Shown here piece after piece: positions 26,701-35,332 of a stretch of 64,000 bases of DNA (its first letter is position 1; the number at the start of each line of letters is the position of its first letter). The notes below the pieces were generated by a model that was given only the letters and a program-made list of their open reading frames with translations, ran no database searches and was not told where the DNA came from. The position numbers and the translations under genes are program-made. Source of the stretch: Lentisalinibacter orientalis (GTDB lineage: Bacteria > Pseudomonadota > Gammaproteobacteria > Steroidobacterales > Woeseiaceae); the NCBI RefSeq assembly GCF_040706535.1, contig NZ_JAPDRJ010000006.1, positions 186,001 through 250,000 of the forward strand. The letters run 5' to 3'.

Positions 26701-26864
26701 AGCCCTTGCCCGCCGCCGGTTGTATGACCCCGGGGAGCAACTGTCAGTGTCGGGCACAAGGCGATTAGCCGTCTGTGCGAAAGCGCACGCAGGCCGGGGT
26801 GGCGCAGGGACGGATCACGGATCCTGGACGGCCACTGGGACGGTGCCGCACGGTCGGGTCCGGT

Positions 26865-27593
26865 TCAGTTGCCGGAGGGGGCGGCGGAGTAAGGCAGTAG
26901 CCGATCGGTTTCTTTCTTCACCACCGCGTAACACTCGCAGCACTGGCGCTCCAGCGCGGGCCTGTCCAGCACGGTGATGTGGCCACGGTGGTAGTCGATG
27001 ATGCCCAGCTCCTGGAGTCTGTGGGCGGCTTCGGTGACCCCTTCACGACGTACGCCGAGCATGTTGGCGATCAGTTCCTGGGTCATGACCAGCCGGTTGT
27101 CCGGCAGGCGGTCCAGGGAGAGCAGCAGCCAGCGGCATAGCTGCTGGTCGATTTTGTGATGGCGATTGCACACCGCCGTCTGCGCCATCTGGGTGATCAG
27201 TGCCTGCGTATAACGCAGCATGTAGTGCTGAAAATCGCCATGGCGATTGAACTCGGCCATGAGCGCCTGCCCGGGCAGCCGATAGGCCTGGCCGGCACTC
27301 TGCACGATCGCCCGGCTCGGCGTGGACTCACCACCCATGAACAGCGCCACGCCGGTGATCCCTTCGCGGCCGATCACCGAGATTTCCGCGGAGGCGCCGC
27401 TTTCCATTACGTACAGCAGGGAGATAATCGAGTCTGTCGGAAAGTAGACGTCCCGGACTTTGTCTCCGGACTCGTACAGGACCTTGCCCAGCGGCATGAC
27501 CACCAGTTTCAGGTTCGGAGCCAATCGCTCCCGCACCGGCGCGGGGAGGGCGGCCAGAAGAGAATTTTGCTGGACGGTACGGCCAGCGGACAT
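26865..27593 (-). CDS. Crp/Fnr-family regulator, paralog 2
   Basis: A 242-residue regulator with a sensor domain (LGKVLYESGDKVRDVYFP) and a winged helix containing LVMTQELIANMLGVRREGVT. It is near-identical in many stretches to paralog 1 at 21703-22431, including IDQQLCRWLLLSLDRL and the C-terminal CCECYAVVKKE, so the two arose by duplication. DNA-binding residues in the recognition helix are the same, so both may bind similar sites. Ligand unknown. Confidence 0.88.
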   Translation of the reverse strand: MSAGRTVQQNSLLAALPAPVRERLAPNLKLVVMPLGKVLYESGDKVRDVYFPTDSIISLLYVMESGASAEISVIGREGITGVALFMGGESTPSRAIVQSAGQAYRLPGQALMAEFNRHGDFQHYMLRYTQALITQMAQTAVCNRHHKIDQQLCRWLLLSLDRLPDNRLVMTQELIANMLGVRREGVTEAAHRLQELGIIDYHRGHITVLDRPALERQCCECYAVVKKETDRLLPYSAAPSGN

Positions 27594-27785
27594 TGAGCGG
27601 CTCCGGTCGATACCTGCCGTCTATTGTACGATCTTCGGACTCCCTGTGTACGCTGACATACAGAAGCGTCCCTGACCGCGCCGGCACGATACGGCGAACG
27701 ATCCTTGCCGGAGTCTCAATGCCCGGCAATCTCCCCGACCCTGCCCTCGATCGCGCTGAGTCGACCCTCGCCCTGTTATCCGCGA

Positions 27786-28544
27786 TCAGGACTGCCCCTG
27801 AAGGCTACGTCCCTGAAGCTGGTCCCGGCGCCCGTTCAGCTTCCCGAAGCACTCGCACGATGCGGATTCCAAAGCGGGACGATCGAGGATCGTGATCTCC
27901 CCCCGGGAATAGCCGATGACCCCGGCGGCCTGCAGCGTTCCGGCCGCCACGGTCACGCCGCTCCGACGGACCCCCAGCATATCGGCCAGCGCCTCGTGAG
28001 TGAGGTGGAAACTTCCGGTGCGGCTGCGATCATGGGTTAGCAGGAGCAAGCGGGCGAGCCGCTGATCGATCTGGTGAAAACGCGTGCAAGCCGCATTCAT
28101 CGAAACTTCCAGCAGCCGGAGATACAGATATCGCCCCAAAACCTTTCGCAGTCCCCTGCTGTTGCGCAGTTCCCGACGCAGCAGGCCAATCGGAATGCGC
28201 ATGGCAATGCCCGGGCTCTGGACGACAGCCCGCATCGGCACCTCGTCAACGCCGAGCAGCACCGTGGCGCCCAGCATGCCCTCCCGGCCGATCAGTCCCA
28301 TGTCGAGGGGTTTGTGTCCGTCCAGCGCCGTCACCTGGGAGATCAAGCCGCTGTGTGGAAAATAGGCGTAGCGTGAGCGTTGTCCGGCCTCGCACAGCAC
28401 CTCGCCGAGCAGTAATTCGACGGGTTCACAGGCGCTCGCCAAGCCCGCCTGCTGCCTGCGCGGCAGCGCGGCGATCAGGTCGTTCGGCTGTGTTGGGGGC
28501 GGCAGGGTGGCCAATACGGGTTCCTTTTTCGTGCTGCCAGACAC
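27786..28544 (-). CDS. Crp/Fnr-family regulator, paralog 3
   Basis: A 252-residue regulator of the same family but clearly more diverged from the other two. The sensor domain is about residues 25-150 (LLLGEVLCEAGQRSRYAYFP). The winged helix contains FHLTHEALADMLGVRRSGVT, with the recognition motif GVRRSGVT versus GVRREGVT in the paralogs. The sensor domain lacks obvious cAMP-binding residues. It lies on the same strand 190 bases upstream of paralog 2. Target genes unknown; the surrounding stress genes are candidates. Confidence 0.87.
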   Translation of the reverse strand: MSGSTKKEPVLATLPPPTQPNDLIAALPRRQQAGLASACEPVELLLGEVLCEAGQRSRYAYFPHSGLISQVTALDGHKPLDMGLIGREGMLGATVLLGVDEVPMRAVVQSPGIAMRIPIGLLRRELRNSRGLRKVLGRYLYLRLLEVSMNAACTRFHQIDQRLARLLLLTHDRSRTGSFHLTHEALADMLGVRRSGVTVAAGTLQAAGVIGYSRGEITILDRPALESASCECFGKLNGRRDQLQGRSLQGQS

Positions 28545-28725
28545 GTCCTGCGACTATCCACCGCCCGGGATCGTCCCCTGGCACTGTCGATGCGTTAATT
28601 CTGTATGAATCGAAGTGGTCCGTCTGTGCCTTGGGGCACCAAGCCGAAACTGACACGACGTTCTGGACGCCCGCTACCGGGAGTCCGGCTCCTTAATCGT
28701 CCCCTCATGCCTGCCCCCTTCAGCC

Positions 28726-28938
28726 TCATCTGCCCGCCGATTTACCAAACACCAGTAGCCCGACACCGGCCACCGCGGAAGCCGCGCCAAGGATCAGGAA
28801 CCAGGTGGTGGAGTCCGTGAAGCGCCCAGTGACGGCCTCCGTCACCTGGTCGCCCAGGCTTTGGGACGACTGGTACGCAAAGAAGAGCAGAATCAAGCCA
28901 ACGACAAGAAGGACAGCAGCGAGAATTCTGTTATTCAC
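28726..28938 (-). CDS. DUF3185-type membrane protein
   Basis: A 70-residue protein with two hydrophobic helices (ILAAVLLVVGLILLFFAYQS and WFLILGAASAVAGVGLLVF) joined by a short polar loop (LGDQVTEAVTGRFTDST). This matches the DUF3185 family of small inner-membrane proteins. The start is the GTG at 28938, with CAGGAGA eight bases before it; a longer frame from 28989 lacks a ribosome site. It marks the right end of the stress block, next to an IS3 relic. Confidence 0.8.
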   Translation of the reverse strand: MNNRILAAVLLVVGLILLFFAYQSSQSLGDQVTEAVTGRFTDSTTWFLILGAASAVAGVGLLVFGKSAGR

Positions 28939-29139
28939 TGTTTCAATCTCCTGTTGACGGAGGAGGGAGCATTTTCGGATGAACTGCATGTAGATGCAGG
29001 GTGAAGCTCAAAAGATAATCGAAGCTCGAGACCTGGTCGGTACGGTGTCCAACATATGCAGCCTCACAGGCAATAGAGAAGTCGCCATTTTTCTGCGGAA
29101 GTGAACCGCCCAGGCTGTCCCGGAGACTCTCTCGTGTGA

Positions 29140-29305
29140 GTCGGGCAGCGATTGCCTGACCTCTTTCTTGCTCGTAGTAGGCTGCCTCGAACTCAACCGA
29201 CGGCATATTACCGATCGGCTCCAGCAGCCGTTGGTTATGAGTCACAGCCGCGGCCGACCGATGAGTCGATGCCAGCCTCGGCCAAGCGCTCGGTGTATCG
29301 GATTG
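29140..29305 (-). pseudogene. IS3-family transposase relic
   Basis: Leftward translation gives RLLEPIGNMPSVEFEAAYYE, which matches the C-terminus of OrfB of the IS at 36933-38240 (LLGPIGDVPPVEFEAAYY). Next to it, 29246-29305 matches an internal part of the same OrfB (the TERLGEAGIESS region). The DNA between is missing, so this is an internally deleted remnant. It abuts the leader of the RimK-like gene. Confidence 0.75.
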
Positions 29306-29373
29306 AAGGTGTAAGGCTGAAGACTGGCCTGCAGCGAAGGTGTATGGTCTTGCCTCGACACGAGGTACAGCTT

Positions 29374-30555
29374 ATGAAACTCGCTATCCTGTCCTGCGGG
29401 CCCCGCGCCTACAGTACACGCCGCCTGAAGGAGGCTGCGCTGGAGCGCAACTACGAGGTCAAGGTGCTGAATACGCTGAAGTTTGCGATTGACCTGCAAA
29501 AGGGCGCGCCCGACCTATACTTCCGCCAGAAACTCCTTAGTCACTATGACGCGATACTGCCGCGTATCGGCGCCTCGATCACCTACTACGGCACCGCCGT
29601 CGTCCGGCAATTCGAGGAGATGGGCGTCTTTTCCGCGAATACGGCGAACGGCATCACCAACTCGCGGGACAAGCTGCGCAGCCTGCAGATTCTGAGCCGT
29701 CACCAGATCGGCATTCCCAGGACGACCTTCGTCAGCGACAAAAAGGACGTGCTGCTCGCTATCGAAAGAGTCGGCGGCGCGCCGGTCGTCATCAAGCTGA
29801 TCGAGGGAACCCAGGGCATCGGCGTGCTGTTGGCAGAATCACTCAAGGCGGCGGAGTCGATCATCGAGCTGCTGCAAAGCCAGAAACAGGATGTTCTGAT
29901 CCAGAAGTTCGTGGCCGAGAGCAAGGGCAAGGACATCCGTGCGTTTGTCGTCGGCGACCGGGTCGTCGCGGCAATGCGGCGTGTTGCTCAGGGCCAGGAG
30001 TTTCGCAGCAACGTTCATCGTGGCGGCAGGGCCGAGCCGGTCGACCTGAGCGAGGAGTACCGGGAAACGGCCGTACGCGCCGCGCAGATTCTCGGGTTGA
30101 GGGTGGCTGGTGTCGACATGCTCGAGGGCGCGAAGGGCCCGCAGATTATGGAGGTCAACTCCTCACCCGGGCTGGAGGGCATCGAAAAATGTACCCAGCT
30201 CGATATCGCCGGTGCTGTCGTCGACTATATTGCGGCGCGCGTGGACTTCCCGGAGATCGATATTCGCCAGCGCCTGACGGTTAGCAAAGGGTACGGGGTC
30301 AGCGAGATTTACATTCGCAAGGATTCGAATTTCGACGGCAAGACGATCACCGAAACGAGATTGCGGGAGAGCGATATCAACGTGCTGACCCTGTACCGTG
30401 GACCGACCGTAATTCCGAATCCGCGATCCGAACGACAGTTGCAGGCGGATGACCGACTGTTGTGCTTCGGCAAGCTGGACGGAATGCGGAATCTGCTGCC
30501 ACCGAAGGCGCAGCGCCGGAGGCGCCCTGAAATCCTCGACTTGCCGGCCGGCTGA
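29374..30555 (+). CDS. RimK-type ATP-grasp ligase with C-terminal TrkA-C-like domain
   Basis: A 393-residue protein. Residues 1-295 are a RimK-type ATP-grasp ligase (AILSCGPRAYSTRRLKEAA; the ATP-loop region VVIKLIEGTQGIGVLLAES; IMEVNSSPGLEGIE with metal-binding Glu and Asn). RimK joins glutamates to ribosomal protein S6 or related acceptors. Residues ~310-380 look like a TrkA-C regulatory domain (YIRKDSNFDGKTITETRLRE), which is absent from E. coli RimK. The ATG at 29374 gives the normal N-terminus. The acceptor is unknown. No operon partner is visible. Confidence 0.9.
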   Translation: MKLAILSCGPRAYSTRRLKEAALERNYEVKVLNTLKFAIDLQKGAPDLYFRQKLLSHYDAILPRIGASITYYGTAVVRQFEEMGVFSANTANGITNSRDKLRSLQILSRHQIGIPRTTFVSDKKDVLLAIERVGGAPVVIKLIEGTQGIGVLLAESLKAAESIIELLQSQKQDVLIQKFVAESKGKDIRAFVVGDRVVAAMRRVAQGQEFRSNVHRGGRAEPVDLSEEYRETAVRAAQILGLRVAGVDMLEGAKGPQIMEVNSSPGLEGIEKCTQLDIAGAVVDYIAARVDFPEIDIRQRLTVSKGYGVSEIYIRKDSNFDGKTITETRLRESDINVLTLYRGPTVIPNPRSERQLQADDRLLCFGKLDGMRNLLPPKAQRRRRPEILDLPAG

Positions 30556-30759
30556 GGCAACTGACTGGGACATCCCGAATCGGGGTGGGGAGCGGCCTCG
30601 CAAGAAGGTCAGAATGCCGGGGACGTTCAGTGCCCCCAGCGACCCGATGCAGAGCTCGTCGCTCGGGTTATTGTTGCGTAGGGTCCACTGCGCCCCGCTC
30701 GCCCTGAACGCTCCTCCGTGCTGCCGAGGTTTAAGCCGAGCACCCGGGATTTCAACAAT

Positions 30760-32184
30760 TCATGGCTGTGAAATCGACCCGGTGTAGAAAACTTCGCAGT
30801 CGGCACCTGTGATCTTCCGCACACCGCGCTTGATAAAGTCAAGCAGCGGCCCGGCGGCAGCTATCAGGACGTTGGGCCGCTCGATCTCGGGTTCGCGGAA
30901 CGGGCCGGTGATCCGTTGTTCAACGACCGCGCAGCCATCCCGGTCGAGCACCGCCACGCGCATGTCTTCGAAACGGTAATCGCCGAAGTCCAGTGCTCCA
31001 GCAAGGGCAAGACGGTTTTCCGGTGTGCGGAAAGCGACGTCGCGCGCCCGCACCACACCGTCTTCGACGGACCAATCCGATATCAACTGGTCAATCGTAG
31101 TGCTGCCTCCGCTGCCGCCGAGCAGACCGCTGAACGCATAACCACGGCTAGCTGCGATGCCCAACGGGCCGGCCAGGAAAATGGCGCCGACATCGACAAG
31201 ATTGAAGCGCTGGGTCTCGGCATACTCGTCGAGTTCCTCGTCCAGGTCATACCCAGCGAGGACGAGCTTGCCCGAACCCAGGCTGATTGTGCCCGCGGCG
31301 CTTTGCCGGGCTTCCCGCCAGGTTGCGCCGTGCGCAATCAAATCCAGTTCGAGTTCCATCTGGCCGCTCGCGGAGTGTTCCGGCTCCAGCATCGTCACAA
31401 AGGCACCAAGATCAAGTTCGGAGATAGTGCTTTTCAAGGTGTACTGCGGTGTGCCAGGGGAAAGATCGATTCCAAGACTTGCCGAGGCCTGACCCCCGAA
31501 AGCCGTTGCAGTGACGGGATCGAGATCGAATATACCGTTCTCGCCGCGAATCTGCGCTGCCAGATCGGTAGCTGCAAACGGCTCCTGGCTGACGGTCCGG
31601 CAGGTCAACTCCCCTTCGGCGGCAAGCGTTGCCAGCACCTGCTTCAGCGTGGCGCCGGCGTGCCATACACTACGCAGGTCCAGATCGCAGTCTTCAAACA
31701 GCAATTCCAGCTCGGAAGCCTGATCAAAATATCTCACCCGTGCTTCGGTCACCCGAATCCGCCGCAACGACAGTTCATCGAGCTCCCTCGGTTCGGGTTC
31801 GGGTCGGTGAATGTTGTACGCTCCGGGGCCGTAGCGCTCGACCGACAGCGTCGGTCGCTGAATGTACAGGTCAATCAACCGCACTCTGCCGGTCAACAGA
31901 CTGAACAGGGCGAGCCGCGCGCCGCCCTTCTCGGCAGTGCCCACGACCTGTCCATCCCTGCTCACTTCAAGATCTGCGAGTGTAACGGTCAGGCCCCGCC
32001 GCAGCCCGAATCGTGCCGGCCGTCCGATGTGGACATCCATGCCGAGTGCTTCGGCCAGCCCGTCCTCCAGGCGTCCTGTTGCCCAGTCGGACCCGAGCAA
32101 CGGCCAGACGAGCAACGCTGCTGCCGCGATCAATGCAACCAGGGCAGAGACCATCAGAACCGCTTTTCGCATTGGTGTTGTCAT
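30760..32184 (-). CDS. AsmA-family protein
   Basis: A 474-residue protein with an N-terminal membrane helix (VLMVSALVALIAAAALLVWP) and long strand-rich repeats typical of AsmA/YhdP-like bridge proteins that carry phospholipids between inner and outer membrane. The N-terminal AsmA signature is seen in ALGMDVHIGRPARFGLRRGL and TLADLEVSRDG. The C-terminal part resembles the AsmA C-terminal domain. It is shorter than full-length AsmA (617 in E. coli). Start ATG 32184 is preferred over 32172; RBS support is weak. Confidence 0.85.
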   Translation of the reverse strand: MTTPMRKAVLMVSALVALIAAAALLVWPLLGSDWATGRLEDGLAEALGMDVHIGRPARFGLRRGLTVTLADLEVSRDGQVVGTAEKGGARLALFSLLTGRVRLIDLYIQRPTLSVERYGPGAYNIHRPEPEPRELDELSLRRIRVTEARVRYFDQASELELLFEDCDLDLRSVWHAGATLKQVLATLAAEGELTCRTVSQEPFAATDLAAQIRGENGIFDLDPVTATAFGGQASASLGIDLSPGTPQYTLKSTISELDLGAFVTMLEPEHSASGQMELELDLIAHGATWREARQSAAGTISLGSGKLVLAGYDLDEELDEYAETQRFNLVDVGAIFLAGPLGIAASRGYAFSGLLGGSGGSTTIDQLISDWSVEDGVVRARDVAFRTPENRLALAGALDFGDYRFEDMRVAVLDRDGCAVVEQRITGPFREPEIERPNVLIAAAGPLLDFIKRGVRKITGADCEVFYTGSISQP

Positions 32185-32371
32185 CACCCTGACCGTACCC
32201 CTGAACGACACAACCCTGCCTTCGAATCTGGACCCGCCACTTCCAGGGCTCGACCTTTGAAAAGGTCGCCTTCGCTTCTTGTTGTCGTCAGAAGGGAGTG
32301 TGACAGAAAACTGCCAAACGCTTTCGAAGGGGTTAAACTCGAGTGGACAAGTAGGACTCCTGAATCAGAGC

Positions 32372-32550
32372 CCGCGTGCTACGCATCCCTATGACATTCC
32401 TGCCAAAATAGCCACATGAATAATTGCGTCAATCGCCGAGAAATTCAGGTTGCGCCTATGATGGATTGGACGGAAGGATTCGGAATAGCGATTCAAGATC
32501 AACGGCTTGTGGATTCAGTTTATCGGCAAGTCGCACCAATGTCGCACCGA
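32372..32550 (+). repeat. dusA-start repeat, copy 4
   Basis: The dusA-like ATG is at 32416; the frame reads MNNCVNRREIQVAPMMDWTE then diverges. The upstream block TACGCATCCCTATGACATTC is intact. The right arm has CAAGTCGCACCAATGTCGCACC (32527-32548). No left GTGCGACATTG boxes. The 32185-32653 gap holds nothing else apparent. Confidence 0.85.
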
Positions 32551-32653
32551 TATTTGTGGCATATTTAGCTAGATTAACTGCTTGCAAGCGGCCTGTTCTG
32601 GCGTCATTATCTTCGAGTGTGAATAGTTCATACCGAGTCTGAGGGCGGCTACC

Positions 32654-32890
32654 ATGGGTTCTGCAGTCAAGAAGACCATCTCACTTCCACCGGACCTGGC
32701 GAAGCAGATCGAAGAGATCGCCGAAACTGAAGGCAAGTCGGTCAGCGCCGTCGTCCAGGACGCGCTGCGACTGGCGCACAGGGAGTACCTGAAGCGGGAG
32801 TATGCCGGGATTCAGGGTTTCTGGAGCAGGAAGGCTCGAGAGAAGGGCGTCCTTACTGAGAAGGACCTGCGCCGGTATCTCAGCGATTGA
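32654..32890 (+). CDS. Ribbon-helix-helix (CopG-like) antitoxin
   Basis: A 78-residue protein with a CopG/ribbon-helix-helix N-terminus (KKTISLPPDLAKQIEEIAET, then KSVSAVVQDALRL) and a C-terminal arm (KAREKGVLTEKDLRRYL) that likely binds toxin. The stop overlaps the TTG start of the PIN-domain gene. It starts 100 bases right of dusA repeat copy 4. It is expected to neutralise the partner and repress its own promoter. Confidence 0.87.
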   Translation: MGSAVKKTISLPPDLAKQIEEIAETEGKSVSAVVQDALRLAHREYLKREYAGIQGFWSRKAREKGVLTEKDLRRYLSD

Positions 32891-33279
32891 GGGTCGTCTT
32901 CGATACCAACATTTTCGTTTCGGCTTTCATGTTTCCCGGGAGCCGCGCGGACGTCGCGATCCGGAGAGTGCTCGATGGCGCGGATGAGTTAGTCATCTCC
33001 CGACCGATCATCGACGAACTCCTGACCGTGCTGGCTCGCAAGTTTGCGCGTGATGCCGATGAGCTGGGGCGGGTTGCACTATTCCTGACCGATATGGGCG
33101 ATGTGGTCCGTCCACGAGGTCGGATTACGGTACTGTCCGACGAAGCCGACAATCGCATCCTCGAGTGCGCCCGCACGGGGCAAGCTGATCTGATCGTCAC
33201 CGGGGACAGGGCGATGCTCGCGCTCGGGCATTATCGGGATATCGAAATCAAGTCGCTACGCGAGTACCTCGCGTCTTAG
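32887..33279 (+). CDS. PIN-domain toxin
   Basis: A 130-residue PIN-domain protein of the group annotated as putative TA toxin component. Acidic site residues: Asp6 in VVFDTNIFVSAF, Glu in PIIDELLTVL, and the DEADNRILECA and VTGDRAML motifs. It would be a Mg-dependent RNase. The start is a TTG at 32887 inside the antitoxin stop, which implies translational coupling. The partner is the CopG-like gene upstream. Confidence 0.87.
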   Translation: MRVVFDTNIFVSAFMFPGSRADVAIRRVLDGADELVISRPIIDELLTVLARKFARDADELGRVALFLTDMGDVVRPRGRITVLSDEADNRILECARTGQADLIVTGDRAMLALGHYRDIEIKSLREYLAS

Positions 33280-33317
33280 TTTTCAGATTCACTGGTTGGA
33301 TTGCGGGAATGCGACTG

Positions 33318-33402
33318 TGGCTATGTGTAGCAGCCTGTATCCAGAATCACGGGTCACTCCGTGGGCTCAATCAGGTGGTTCGAGCTATTGGGGCCAAACC
33401 AC
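33318..33402 (+). repeat. Short repeat R3, copy 2
   Basis: GCTATGTGTAGCAGCCTGTA through TATTGGGGCCAAACC matches 9868-9957 in the same orientation. It begins about 40 bases after the PIN-domain stop, as copy 1 follows the VapC-like gene. Confidence 0.55.
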
Positions 33403-33483
33403 CGGGTCGGAAGCGGACATGGATCGCGCCTACATCAATTTAGCCGAACTGGTTTGCCACGGTTCGTTTGAGAGAGCTCCGAA

Positions 33484-34047
33484 TCACTCGTCAGGCGGCG
33501 GAAGTAAGCCCTTTACTACTAAGTCCTCTATGATCTTATCCCCCGCAGATCGACGAACCGTGCGCCAGTCAGCCCCCGTGTCGCCTTCGGTCTTAGCGGT
33601 CCCTGTCAAGACCTTAGTACCTGTCTCGACCTCGTACACCGCAACATCAGCTTGGGCCCACGGAGATTCGCTCGTATAGACCCCATATTGATTCCCGCTT
33701 ACAGTTTGGGTGACACCAGAGTCGATAAAGGCAACTACAAGTACTGCGTCGGCGCCTGCCGCACGCAGCACCTGAAACATCTCACTTGTATCCAAATCCC
33801 GTGTAGGCGGCACGATGTCCACCATACGCATAGCTCTCGCACCCGTGGTCGCAACGATGCGGTCGTGCATGATCGTCTCTAGATCTTGGCGCCACTCCAA
33901 GTCACCACTGTCCGCGAACACCGCCAACGATTGGAACGTCGCGTCGGTGAATGCCGGGTCTTTATACGAAGAGAATGAAGTTGTCGCGCATGCTCCCAGC
34001 ATCGCGAGACTGATCAATATTGTCGCTATCCGAAACATCCGTACCAT
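33484..34047 (-). CDS. Hypothetical lipoprotein
   Basis: A 187-residue predicted lipoprotein (lipobox LGAC about residues 17-20) followed by SFSSYKDPAFTDATFQSLAV and a strand/helix alternation (AAGADAVLVVAFIDSG, then VAVYEVETGTKVLTGTAKTE). This pattern is common in small periplasmic lipoproteins of DUF4136-like or CsgG-like type, but I cannot assign a family. It lies between R3 and dusA repeat copy 5, alone. Confidence 0.75.
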   Translation of the reverse strand: MVRMFRIATILISLAMLGACATTSFSSYKDPAFTDATFQSLAVFADSGDLEWRQDLETIMHDRIVATTGARAMRMVDIVPPTRDLDTSEMFQVLRAAGADAVLVVAFIDSGVTQTVSGNQYGVYTSESPWAQADVAVYEVETGTKVLTGTAKTEGDTGADWRTVRRSAGDKIIEDLVVKGLLPPPDE

Positions 34048-34078
34048 TTCCTCGTCCCCAGAATGGACTGCTGCCTCT

Positions 34079-34512
34079 GGTCGGAAGCGGTCATATTACC
34101 GCGATCGGTTGTCCGCTTGAGGCCGTGGACCCAGGATACAAGGCACGCGTTTAGGAAGAACATCCGCGGATAGAGCAGGGGCACTCCCCATTAAGTTGTC
34201 GTGGCTGTCCAAATCTCCAATTAATTGGCACAACCGGAAAACAAAAGTGCGACATTGCCGGTGCGTCACGGTGCGACATTGGCCATTTTCGGCCCGGAAT
34301 AGGCCCGCACGAATTCTGGAGCCGGGCCCGCGAGCTACGCATCCCTATGACATTCCTGCCAAAATAGCCACATGAATAATTGCCCACATCGCCGAGAAAT
34401 ACAGGTTGCGCCGATGATGGATTGGACGGACAGATTCGGAATTGCGATTTAGGATCAGCGGCTTACGAATTCAGTGTATCGGCAAGACGCACCGATGTCG
34501 CACCCTGTTTTC
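34079..34512 (+). repeat. dusA-start repeat, copy 5 (full length)
   Basis: Begins with GGTCGGAAGCGGTCATATTA, passes the left boxes (GTGCGACATTG at 34247-34281 region), the upstream block, the dusA-like ATG at 34372 (frame MNNCPHRREIQVAPMMDWTD, then a stop), and ends with the inverted right boxes ACGCACCGATGTCGCACCCT near 34505. The 34048-34699 gap has no gene. Confidence 0.9.
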
Positions 34513-34699
34513 TCAGCAGATCTTGGAGATTTATAGGTTGCATAGGATGAAGCGCCTGCCAAGTCCCAAGGTGGTTATCCGTCTACGAAAGCGGGTCAAG
34601 ACCAATCAACGCGATCATTCATGCAGTATGGGATCTCGAACGCGAGCCGAGCAAGCCGAGGGACCGCATCTAGCTATAGTATTGTCCATGCGACCATGA

Positions 34700-35332
34700 T
34701 CACTCTTTCCAGCGAGTAGCGTAGAAACCTGTATACCAGTCGAATAGCTCCTTTAACCGCGTATCGGAGAAAAAGTGATCATCGACACGAGTTGCCCCGT
34801 GGGCTTCGGTCCTACTTGTGACCATATCCTCCGGGTGCAACTCCTCCGTTCCCAGATAGCCAAGGCTTGCGTCGATCTCGGATGCGACTTCTCGGCAAAG
34901 ATCCGAGAAGGCAACGAGCCTTTTAATGTCAGCATTTTCGGCGTTCACTTCGAATCGCCATAGTACGTCCTCGGGCACGCTGACGACAACAACTTGCTTT
35001 TCCAGATCAAGAAGGACGCTCAAGCTTGTCTGAGTATCGAGCAGTGTTCCGTCAAGATTGGCTATGCATCTGCGGCTTTCCTGATGCTCCATGGTCTCAA
35101 CGAACGCGGCTAGACTCTTAGCGTGGTCGACAATTTGGGGATCGACGAGATCGTCTCCATAAGCGAGCAACGACTCGTGATCGATCAACTTGAATCCGTG
35201 CCGATGGCAAATTCCGATCAGCGCCGGCAACTTTGTCGGAGCGAGACCCTCACAAGTAAGCAGACACTCAAGGTTGGCTCCCCCAAGAGGCGGGCCTTTA
35301 GAGTTTCGTGCGATCGATTCTCCGCTAGTCAT
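34700..35332 (-). CDS. Probable immunity protein of the Rhs toxin
   Basis: A 210-residue soluble acidic protein, family not recognised (ANLECLLTCEGLAPTKLPAL, then VVVVSVPEDVLWRFEVN). Its ATG at 35332 overlaps the Rhs stop by four bases (ATGA), the tight order typical of polymorphic toxin/immunity pairs. It has no signal peptide, so it would act in the cytoplasm. The immunity role is inferred from position; the sequence gives no motif for it. Confidence 0.68.
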   Translation of the reverse strand: MTSGESIARNSKGPPLGGANLECLLTCEGLAPTKLPALIGICHRHGFKLIDHESLLAYGDDLVDPQIVDHAKSLAAFVETMEHQESRRCIANLDGTLLDTQTSLSVLLDLEKQVVVVSVPEDVLWRFEVNAENADIKRLVAFSDLCREVASEIDASLGYLGTEELHPEDMVTSRTEAHGATRVDDHFFSDTRLKELFDWYTGFYATRWKE

